The notes beneath the pieces are model-generated. The model worked only from the letters and a program-made list of their open reading frames with translations, had not been told where the DNA came from and ran no database searches. From Sulfolobus islandicus Y.N.15.51 (lineage in GTDB: Archaea > Thermoproteota > Thermoprotei_A > Sulfolobales > Sulfolobaceae), in NCBI RefSeq assembly GCF_000022485.1, contig NC_012623.1, forward strand, positions 1,302,001 to 1,366,000: a stretch of 64,000 nt of DNA, given 5' to 3'. This document shows, piece after piece, positions 1 to 5,715 of the stretch; within the stretch, counting starts at the first letter, position 1; every line of letters starts with the position of its first letter. Made by a program: the position numbers and the translations under genes.

Positions 1-33
1 TATTCGAATTAACTCCTCTTCGTCTCGTTCCAT
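1..33 (-). CDS. Start of an unidentified element gene (partial)
   Basis: Only the first eleven codons are visible, reading MERDEEELIRI, before the left edge. An ATG at 33-31 is preceded by a GGTGA ribosome binding site, and it lies 33 bp downstream of the stop codon of the 79-residue gene on the same strand, so the two probably form an operon. The start is acidic; no function can be named. Confidence 0.55.
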   Translation of the reverse strand, partial: MERDEEELIRI

Positions 34-66
34 ATCAATTCACCTATTTTTGATAAAATAAGAGTT

Positions 67-306
67 TTAACACGAAACATAACATCCGACCTGAATAGCG
101 AATAGTTTAAGCGCGTCAACAACAATTGAGCGCGCTCTATCTCCTAACATTTGAATTAGCGCCTCGCATTTCTCATCACTTATCACGCCGCGCTCTTTCG
201 CTTTGTATGCGCCCGCTTTAGTATAGCCCGCTCTCATCAAGTCGTCTATCGTAGCGACCGCGATTAGCATTTTTTTATAATCTGTTGGGAGAAATTCACA
301 TACCAT
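67..306 (-). CDS. Element protein of unknown function (79 aa)
   Basis: The frame is open up to 399, but the start is placed at the ATG at 306 because a TATA box and an inverted repeat lie between 312 and 345, which would otherwise be coding. The protein begins MVCEFLPTDYKK and ends with a helix-rich stretch and two cysteines near the C terminus (GCYVSC). The central part (DDLMRAGYTKAGAYKAKERG) could be a small helical DNA-binding fold, but I recognise no family. It is followed closely by a second gene on the same strand at 33. Confidence 0.6.
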   Translation of the reverse strand: MVCEFLPTDYKKMLIAVATIDDLMRAGYTKAGAYKAKERGVISDEKCEALIQMLGDRARSIVVDALKLFAIQVGCYVSC

Positions 307-311
307 GGAAT

Positions 312-345
312 CCCCAGTATAATGTTGGACTGGGGAGTATAAAAG
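312..345 (-). promoter_or_regulatory. TATA box with overlapping operator-like inverted repeat
   Basis: On the minus strand a TATA-like element (TTTTATACT, 345-337) is followed at once by a perfect 7-bp inverted repeat CCCCAGT/ACTGGGG (arms 312-318 and 329-335). The predicted start of transcription falls in or beside the repeat, just before the ATG at 306. This geometry is typical of a repressor operator; the regulator is not known. Confidence 0.55.
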
Positions 346-563
346 CTTTTTTGTATTTTTCCGCGCGATAATGCAAAAAAATAACGCGACTTTCTTCATT
401 TTGTCATGAATTCAACGTAAAATAACGCGAAACGACGACGATAATTCCTTCATTCTCTTGTGAATAATTTATAAAATTAATTATTTATTAGAGTGGGATA
501 GTGTTTGTTTTTCTCCCGCAACCCCCTTTAATAGAGTTTATTTCTGCAGTTTGTCGACTAATT

Positions 564-734
564 CTATTTCTTTATTCTCTTGTAACAAAGCGTCAACCCG
601 TCTTTAGTATCGATAGTCAGTTCGAAGACGTCGTTAGGCGATATACCTAATGCTCTGACAAATTCGCGGGGTATGTGAAGATAGTACGTTTCGTCGCCCG
701 GTCTAGAACCGCGTCTTACATACGGCTTTATCAT
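564..734 (-). CDS. AbrB/SpoVT-like small DNA-binding protein (56 aa)
   Basis: A 56-codon frame, ATG at 734, stop at 566-564. It encodes MIKPYVRRGSRPGDETYY at the start, then a swapped-hairpin-like segment with LHIPREFVRALGISPNDVFEL, the pattern of the AbrB/MazE/SpoVT fold (hydrophobic strand, IP-REF-ALGI-GD-type turn). It is transcribed away from the cluster starting at 835 and shares a 100-bp intergenic region with it, so it is a candidate regulator of that cluster and of itself. The family assignment rests on the motif alone. Confidence 0.75.
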   Translation of the reverse strand: MIKPYVRRGSRPGDETYYLHIPREFVRALGISPNDVFELTIDTKDGLTLCYKRIKK

Positions 735-834
735 AGTATAATCTCTAGTCGGAATCGTTTTTAAGCTTTCCGGTCGGAAAAGTTTATAGAAAAGTTTATA
801 AAGCCGGAAAACTTACTCTATTTTGGAGTAAAAA
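735..834. promoter_or_regulatory. Divergent promoter region with repeats
   Basis: The region lies between the AbrB-like gene and the plus-strand cluster. It contains two direct copies of AAAGTTTATA (about 780-800), each usable as a TATA box, a short CCGG-containing dyad near 770, and a perfect 6-bp inverted repeat TTACTC/GAGTAA (813-818 and 826-831) just upstream of the ATG at 835. The inverted repeat lies where a repressor bound at the transcription start would sit. Confidence 0.5.
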
Positions 835-954
835 ATGGAGTCGGAAATCCTCAATCAAAAAGCCCCGAAAGGGGGTAAATTCGAAAATGTTTTTTTGAAA
901 GATAACCCGCTATACGAGTCTATAAAACCGAAAACGGTGGTGAGAGAACTGTGA
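835..954 (+). CDS. Element micro-protein (39 aa)
   Basis: A 39-codon frame from ATG 835 to TGA 952-954. Its stop overlaps the GTG start (951) of the next gene, the tight coupling seen across this cluster, and a promoter region with TATA elements lies directly upstream. It is basic, beginning MESEILNQKAPKGGKFE. No family is recognised; coding status rests on operon context and overlap. Confidence 0.5.
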   Translation: MESEILNQKAPKGGKFENVFLKDNPLYESIKPKTVVREL

Positions 955-1163
955 GTTTACTAAAAGCAGACTGGGATACTATCGAGAGAGCAATCGAGAA
1001 GATGTTAAACGACCACATGAGGACATGGGGATCGTACGACTACTTCGTCATTGACGACGTTACGATTCTGGTAAAAGTCTACGCTGAGGGCAATAACAGA
1101 CTAATGTTTACGATAAAGGCAAAGTTAGCGGGCGAAAAATTAGAGGTTGTCGAGGTGAGCTAA
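951..1163 (+). CDS. Element protein of unknown function (70 aa)
   Basis: GTG start overlapping the previous stop. A short N-terminal helix (LKADWDTIERAIEKML) is followed by beta-rich sequence (VTILVKVYAEG, LMFTIKAKL). No cysteines, signal peptide or membrane segment are visible. The stop is at 1161-1163 and the next ATG is at 1164. It is part of the small-gene operon of the integrated element; no function is assigned. Confidence 0.65.
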   Translation: MSLLKADWDTIERAIEKMLNDHMRTWGSYDYFVIDDVTILVKVYAEGNNRLMFTIKAKLAGEKLEVVEVS

Positions 1164-1343
1164 ATGAGCAGATTGTACTACGACTATTTACGCATCTGCA
1201 AAGGTAGAGAGTGCGTAATAAGGAGAAGAATCGACGCGGAAAACGATAGACGACGCGTAAGGAGAATGTTCAAAGAGTATTGTAGTACGTGCGTTTTGGG
1301 GAAAATCATGTTTAAAGAGTTAAGAAGGGGCGGGAAGATATGA
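1164..1343 (+). CDS. Small basic Cys-pair protein, possible zinc finger (59 aa)
   Basis: A 59-codon frame from ATG 1164 to TGA 1341-1343, sharing an ATGA overlap with the next gene. It has four cysteines spaced as C12-x4-C17 and C40-x2-C43, with a strongly basic segment between and after them (IRRRIDAEND, RRRVRRMFKEY). This suggests a small zinc-binding, nucleic-acid-binding protein. No named family is recognised. The codon style matches the neighbouring element genes. Confidence 0.6.
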   Translation: MSRLYYDYLRICKGRECVIRRRIDAENDRRRVRRMFKEYCSTCVLGKIMFKELRRGGKI

Positions 1344-1657
1344 TCGTCACTATTCCTTATCGATTTATTGAAGAACACGCGTGGTGTGAAAAAGAGTTCG
1401 GCGAATATTTGCCGTACGCTGAAGACGCTACGTACGAGTTCGGCGTGGACGAATGCGAATTCGAGTACGCCGACCTGATAGACATAGTTATTGAGTATTT
1501 CGATGATATTGTTGATATAATACTTAGCGACAAGCGACTTACGAATGCGCTGGTTAAAAAGATGAGAAGTCGAAAAATCGACGCATTCATGAACGACGCG
1601 AAGGACGAGGGGGGCAACGCATTAAAAAATCGGAAAAATGAGGTGACGCAAAAGTGA
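1340..1657 (+). CDS. Acidic element protein (105 aa)
   Basis: ATG at 1340 overlaps the previous stop (ATGA). The first 65 residues are strongly acidic (EDATYEFGVDECEFEYADL, then EYFDDIVDIILSD); the last 35 are basic and probably disordered. It does not resemble a family I know. Acidic proteins of this size in archaeal mobile elements are sometimes DNA mimics, but nothing here proves that role. Confidence 0.6.
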   Translation: MIVTIPYRFIEEHAWCEKEFGEYLPYAEDATYEFGVDECEFEYADLIDIVIEYFDDIVDIILSDKRLTNALVKKMRSRKIDAFMNDAKDEGGNALKNRKNEVTQK

Positions 1658-1809
1658 AAAGTTTCGCGGGGATGGTTTCATCTTCGTTTGAAGCCAACAT
1701 AAAAAACGTTCAAAACGGGAGCGTGAAAAGAGTGCGGGTTTTCACAGAAAACGGAGTGTATGTATCCCTGCGATTATATTTTTTAACAAGTTTTTCGAAC
1801 AGTGTTTAA
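1654..1809 (+). CDS. Element micro-protein (51 aa)
   Basis: GTG at 1654 overlaps the previous stop, and the frame ends at TAA 1807-1809, just before the ribosome binding site of the CopG-like gene. It begins MKSFAGMVSSSFEAN and ends in a hydrophobic stretch (LRLYFLTSFSNSV). The overlapping arrangement supports coding, but the product is short and unrecognised. Confidence 0.4.
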   Translation: MKSFAGMVSSSFEANIKNVQNGSVKRVRVFTENGVYVSLRLYFLTSFSNSV

Positions 1810-1824
1810 GAGGTGTTACAAAAA

Positions 1825-1998
1825 ATGGTGAACCGCGTATATACAGCCGTAAAACTTTCGGAAGAAGAAAGAAAAATACTGGAAATTATCGCGAAAAGTT
1901 ACGATATTACGATGAGCGATGTTATAAGAATTGCGATAACGGAATATACGCAAAAACATAGAAACGATCTAGAAAAAATCAAGGAGGGGACGACATAA
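1825..1998 (+). CDS. CopG-like ribbon-helix-helix regulator (57 aa)
   Basis: A GAGGTG ribosome binding site at about 1810-1815 sits 9 bp before the ATG at 1825, so I prefer this start to the GTG at 1813 that overlaps it. The sequence shows one beta strand (VYTAVKLSEEE) followed by two helices (RKILEIIAKSY and MSDVIRIAITEYTQ), the ribbon-helix-helix fold. In pRN-family plasmids a CopG protein encoded upstream of the replication gene represses it and controls copy number; the same position here suggests the same role. Confidence 0.8.
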   Translation: MVNRVYTAVKLSEEERKILEIIAKSYDITMSDVIRIAITEYTQKHRNDLEKIKEGTT

Positions 1999-2030
1999 GT
2001 TAAGCCGTTAATCGAAAAAAGGTGGGGTCA

Positions 2031-2429
2031 ATGGGTCTGTTTAAATCTAAGCAAAATGCTAATAAAAAAGTTAACGATCGCTCAGAAAAGGGAGAACGGA
2101 AGAAAGTCAAATATGTCTGGGTTTCATCAAGAAAAGCGATTTTCATCATCGCGGGCGAAGTGAAAGAATCGAAATATAGCTATGGAATACCCATTATACC
2201 GTTACACGGATACTATCGTTCAAAAGACAAATCATATACAGCTAGAGAATTGGGCAATTATTACGTCATATTGAACCTGCCGAAAGATGTTAATATTGAC
2301 GAATTGGAAGGGAAAAGGATCGTTGTCTTAGGGTACGATAAAGGCGCGATATATATCGACGAGAATGATACGAGTGATGAGAGCAACGATAATGATGAAG
2401 AAGGCGAAGGTGGTGATGAGGAGAAATGA
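2031..2429 (+). CDS. Element protein with acidic tail, coupled to the replication gene (132 aa)
   Basis: The GGTGGGG at 2021-2027 acts as a ribosome binding site for the ATG at 2031. The N terminus is basic (LFKSKQNANKK, EKGERKKVKYVW), the middle is beta-rich, and the last 25 residues are almost all D, E, S and N. Its stop overlaps the start of the 664-residue replication protein (ATGA at 2426), which points to translational coupling and possibly a shared function such as loading or copy control. The family is not recognised. Confidence 0.65.
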   Translation: MGLFKSKQNANKKVNDRSEKGERKKVKYVWVSSRKAIFIIAGEVKESKYSYGIPIIPLHGYYRSKDKSYTARELGNYYVILNLPKDVNIDELEGKRIVVLGYDKGAIYIDENDTSDESNDNDEEGEGGDEEK

Positions 2430-4420
2430 CGCCGTTATTGCCGAAAGACTATTGGCGAAGGTTTGAGGACGAAGACGAGACTGATGAAGACGCAACGAAA
2501 AACGGAAAAGCGAATTCGAAAAAATCTCAGAGCGATAGCGAAAAATACAAATTGTCAACACGATCGTCTACAGAAAAACGCATCGCACGCGACAAACGCG
2601 TCGCAAATGCGACGCATGCGACGCGTTTTACTAACTCTCTAGATTACGATTCAGTTGACATCTCCAATAAATCGCAAATTGATGAAATAATTGTAAAAGA
2701 CGAAAAGAACAGAAAAGAAGTTCGCGTAACGATTGAGAAGATAGGCGATAAAGACGTCGTAGTAAAAGACGTGATAAAGACGATACCTAAATTGAAGATT
2801 ACGATACGATATAAGGACAAGACTTGGGAATGTAATGCGGACGTATTTGAGACAGACGATAGCCTACAAACGATAGGGTGCGAAAAGACATTAAGCGAAG
2901 TAGTTAGAGTGACTGGACGACACCCGCCGAAAGAACAAATCACAGATACGATAAACAGATACGTCGACTTGAGTTTTGAGATTAAGGTTACGCCATTATT
3001 AGACTACGTTAAGCAAAAGTACGCCGATAGGTTAGCGGAGATAGAGAACGAACCATTTGAGTGGATACTTCAAAGAACGAACGAAATAGTAGGATACGAA
3101 CGACTGAAGTTATTAACGTTTCTGTCTATCGTTTCGTCTCAAATGCGAAGAATAAGGGGCATATCGCGTGTTCATATCAATATAGTAGGACAATCGGGTG
3201 CGGGTAAATCTTCGGTAGTAAAGAGCGTGTTGAAGTTTGTCGCGGACGACGATATGAAAATTGACGGAACGCGTTTTACAGAAAAATCGTTAGGATATCT
3301 TGGAATTGATAGTTTCGACGGTAGAATAGTCTTTCTTGAACAAATCGATAAACAAAATATCGCGTATCTGAAAGAGGCGATAAGCGAAGAGAAGATAACA
3401 ACGTACGTAACTGTGAAAGTAAAGACTGACGACGGGGAAAAATACGTTACGCAAAAAGTAACTATCGAAGGGCAACCCGTGTTTATTTCGACATCAGTCG
3501 CCGATAACGTCGATCTCGAAAAAGAGCAACTTGAGAACAGAATACTTAACGTATATCTGAAGTACGTATACAGTCGCGAAGTAATTAAGTCGATATTAGA
3601 AAGGGGCAATAATGAGGAGACTTCAGATATCGATAAAATGGTATTTATGGCGTATTTACATAATCGCCCTGAATGGGCGGACATATCACCAGTCGAAAGC
3701 GATATTATGAAATTTACCGATAGACTAGCCGAACTTACTAAGTCGCCCGTAAATAGGACGGCGGAAGTATTACGAAATTTAGTTAGAGCCGTCGCTATCG
3801 CTAGAGGTAAGGCGAAAGCGGATATGGACGATTTGAATTTTGTAATGTCAAATTTCCAATTGGACGTATTCTATAACGGTTTAGGTCTTACAGAACGCGA
3901 TATAGAAATTATAGAGGCGTTACCAGATACGGGCGGTATGAAGACACAAGAAGTTGCGGACGCGTTAAGAATGTCAAAGCAGTACGTACTTAATTTACTG
4001 AAGAATATAGAACGCAAAGGTATAGTCGAAGGTTCGAAAGATGATAATCATACTTTCACGTGGTCTTTAACGGCATTAGGACGAAGAATAAAGGCGTTAG
4101 TTAGCGATAAAGATATCGTCGAAGTCCGCGACGAAAAGGGCGAACTAGTCGGTGCCGTCGACGCCAAATTTCGCCCTGACGCTGACGGAGGAGGAAATAA
4201 AGAAAATGCCGTGTCAGGCAATGACGGAGGAAGAGTGCCGGGAAGCGACGGCGAAACTAATCGCGTTATTGAGGCGTATAAATTCTTGAAGGAGCGTGGT
4301 TGGGTTCGCGTAATGGATATAGCGGGTTGGTTCAGCGACGATATTATAGAAAAATTAAAGCGGAAGGACTTGGTCGAGTTCAATATAATTGATGGTGTTG
4401 AATATGTTCGTGCGAAATGA
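2426..4420 (+). CDS. P-loop replication protein, MCM- or SF3-like helicase with winged helices (664 aa)
   Basis: Residues 1-100 are low-complexity and charged. A Walker A motif GQSGAGKS lies at 255-262, a Walker B IVFLE at 301-305, and a sensor-like strand VFISTS at 352-357 followed by ENRIL with a candidate arginine finger at 372. Residues about 485-560 form a winged helix (TQEVADALRMSKQYVLNLL), and a second one may lie at 610-660, separated by a Gly/Asp linker. There is no visible prim-pol domain, unlike RepA of pRN1. It is most likely the replicative helicase/initiator of the element. Its disordered N terminus is encoded by DNA that matches the downstream repeats in inverted orientation. 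Confidence 0.75.
   Translation: MTPLLPKDYWRRFEDEDETDEDATKNGKANSKKSQSDSEKYKLSTRSSTEKRIARDKRVANATHATRFTNSLDYDSVDISNKSQIDEIIVKDEKNRKEVRVTIEKIGDKDVVVKDVIKTIPKLKITIRYKDKTWECNADVFETDDSLQTIGCEKTLSEVVRVTGRHPPKEQITDTINRYVDLSFEIKVTPLLDYVKQKYADRLAEIENEPFEWILQRTNEIVGYERLKLLTFLSIVSSQMRRIRGISRVHINIVGQSGAGKSSVVKSVLKFVADDDMKIDGTRFTEKSLGYLGIDSFDGRIVFLEQIDKQNIAYLKEAISEEKITTYVTVKVKTDDGEKYVTQKVTIEGQPVFISTSVADNVDLEKEQLENRILNVYLKYVYSREVIKSILERGNNEETSDIDKMVFMAYLHNRPEWADISPVESDIMKFTDRLAELTKSPVNRTAEVLRNLVRAVAIARGKAKADMDDLNFVMSNFQLDVFYNGLGLTERDIEIIEALPDTGGMKTQEVADALRMSKQYVLNLLKNIERKGIVEGSKDDNHTFTWSLTALGRRIKALVSDKDIVEVRDEKGELVGAVDAKFRPDADGGGNKENAVSGNDGGRVPGSDGETNRVIEAYKFLKERGWVRVMDIAGWFSDDIIEKLKRKDLVEFNIIDGVEYVRAK
2519..2668 (-). 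repeat. Inverted copy of the element's 145-bp repeat, inside the replication gene
   Basis: Read on the minus strand, 2570-2519 closely matches 5088-5135 on the plus strand (shared segments include GTTGACA, TTTGTATTT and GCTCTG, with about 19 of the first 23 bases identical). Around 2598-2615 is an 18-bp palindrome that also occurs at 4891-4908, and TTACGATTCAGTTGAC is shared in direct orientation by 2644-2659 and 4937-4952. The replication gene is therefore flanked by related repeats in both orientations. Confidence 0.7.
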
Positions 4421-4736
4421 AGTTGAAGGCAAACGTTACAATCCTGACGATCCCGAACAACGCGAATGCTTACGCAAAGCGAAATGTTATATCGATAGGA
4501 CGGTCGATCCGCCCGTAATACGTATGATAAAGGACGACGACGATTATGAGATCGTCGGTTGGGTTTGGCTTACGGATCGCGGTGAATTAAAATCGAATGG
4601 CGTGAACGTAAAACTCAGTGATGATAAGAAGTATTTCATTTATAATAATAGGAAATACCCGCCGGGCGTTTATTATTTGATACGTCGCCATGGACGTGAG
4701 TTTTTAGTTAGTGAAGAATTCCTAAAGTCGATTTGA
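4404..4736 (+). CDS. Element protein downstream of the replication gene (110 aa)
   Basis: The start is uncertain: ATG codons at 4392 and 4404 both lie inside the end of the replication gene, which stops at 4420; 4404 is chosen as the nearer one. The protein has a charged N-terminal part with two cysteines (ECLRKAKCYIDR) and a beta-rich second half (EIVGWVWLTDRGEL, KYFIYNNRKYPPGVYYLIRRHGREF). No family is recognised. It ends the plus-strand operon; the repeat region follows. Confidence 0.6.
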   Translation: MFVRNEVEGKRYNPDDPEQRECLRKAKCYIDRTVDPPVIRMIKDDDDYEIVGWVWLTDRGELKSNGVNVKLSDDKKYFIYNNRKYPPGVYYLIRRHGREFLVSEEFLKSI

Positions 4737-4890
4737 ATTTTCTAACTGCAGCAGTTTAGACAAAATTCAGTTTTTTGCAAAAGTGAGGAATGGTTTTCTG
4801 TTGACGATTTGTAATTTTCTCTATCATTTTGAGATTTATTGAAATCGTCAACTCAATCGTCAACTGGAGTTTTTGCGATTTGCGTCGCAC

Positions 4891-4908
4891 GCGTCGCAAT
4901 TGCGACGC
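4891..4908. repeat. 18-bp perfect palindrome in the repeat region
   Basis: GCGTCGCAATTGCGACGC is identical to its own reverse complement. A near-identical dyad with the same 8-bp arms and an AA centre occurs at 2598-2615 in the replication gene. More GCGTCGC/CGACGCG half-sites lie just either side (4882-4888, 4911-4918). It looks like a high-affinity protein-binding site shared by the two repeat regions. Confidence 0.7.
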
Positions 4909-5205
4909 AAACGACGCGTTTTTTGCTTTTTTCAGTTTACGATTCAGTTGACGTTCGATTTTTCTCTGTTGCTCTGAGATTTATTGAAATCGTCAACTGG
5001 ATTGTCAACCGGAGTTTGCGTAGTTTGCGTAGAACGCGTAGAAAAATCTGAGCGAACTGAGCAATCTGAGCGTTTTCTCATAGACGATTTAGTTGACAGT
5101 TTGTATTTCTCTCTGTCGCTCTGCAATTTTTTCGATTTTTCGCACAAATGAGGAATCTTTGCCTTCTTCTTTCAAATCGACGCAAATCAAGGCAAAAATT
5201 GACGA

Positions 5206-5237
5206 GTTGCCAATACTTATAAACGCGAATTGGCAAC
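5206..5237 (+). promoter_or_regulatory. int promoter enclosed by a 9-bp inverted repeat
   Basis: The TATA box of the integrase gene (CTTATAAAC, 5216-5224) lies in the loop between perfect 9-bp arms GTTGCCAAT (5206-5214) and ATTGGCAAC (5229-5237). A protein binding both arms would cover the TATA box and block transcription factor binding. The integrase start at 5257 follows about 35 bp after the TATA box. Confidence 0.65.
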
Positions 5238-5430
5238 TATAATACGGGGCGTGAAAATGACGGAAAAACAACGTAGATATAAATTCGGCGACTATATTTT
5301 ACGCGAAAGAAAAGGTCGGTATTATGTCTATAAGTTGGAAACGATAAACGGTGAGGTGAAAGAGCGTTACGTCGGTCCTTTAGCCGACGTAGTCGAATCG
5401 TATCTGAAATTGAAAAATAGCAGTGGGGGT

Positions 5431-5447
5431 GTGGGGGTACCCCCCAC
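5431..5447. repeat. GC-rich hairpin beside the 3' end of tRNA-Arg
   Basis: The arms GTGGGGG (5431-5437) and CCCCCAC (5441-5447) are perfect with a 3-base loop, and a further GTGGGGG copy lies at 5423-5429. It lies three bases from the tRNA 3' end and inside int(N). It may be an integrase arm site, a tRNA transcription terminator, or both. Confidence 0.55.
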
Positions 5448-5449
5448 TA

Positions 5450-5524
<75 letters not shown>

Positions 5525-5715
5525 CCTTATGATACTCTCTACCATATTTAATTATTAAGATTTTAGAGTTAAATACCAGCCTTCATGGTATAACATATAT
5601 ACTCCATTTTAACTAGACTTCAAAATATTATCAGTGACAAAACTCTAGTGATGTCTATATTAATGATTAATATCTACCAGTTAGAAAAATATCCTCTGTA
5701 TTTCATTTTAACTAA

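Larger units (their letters stand above)
4737..5256. repeat. Non-coding block with three ~145-bp iteron-like units; candidate replication origin
   Basis: Three related units begin with GTTGAC at 4800, 4947 and 5092, a spacing of 147 and 145 bp. Units 1 and 2 share GAGATTTATTGAAATCGTCA followed by ACT and a second GTCAAC; unit 1 also has an 11-bp inverted repeat GTTGACGATTT/AAATCGTCAAC (4800-4810 and 4842-4852). Between units are clusters of GCGTCGC or GCGTAG. Reading the minus strand gives a protein-like echo of the replication protein's N terminus, so the block may have arisen by duplication from that gene or the reverse. Iteron arrays next to a replication gene are typical of plasmid origins. 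Confidence 0.65.

Noticed and set aside
4800-5135. CRISPR array
   Set aside because: Units are long (about 145 bp), only three, and not interspersed with unique spacers of uniform 35-45 bp. No cas genes are present.
4944-5147. Minus-strand 67-codon frame in the repeat region, resembling the replication protein N terminus
   Set aside because: It has no good start signal and the similarity is explained by the DNA repeats; I treat it as a trace of the duplication, not a gene.
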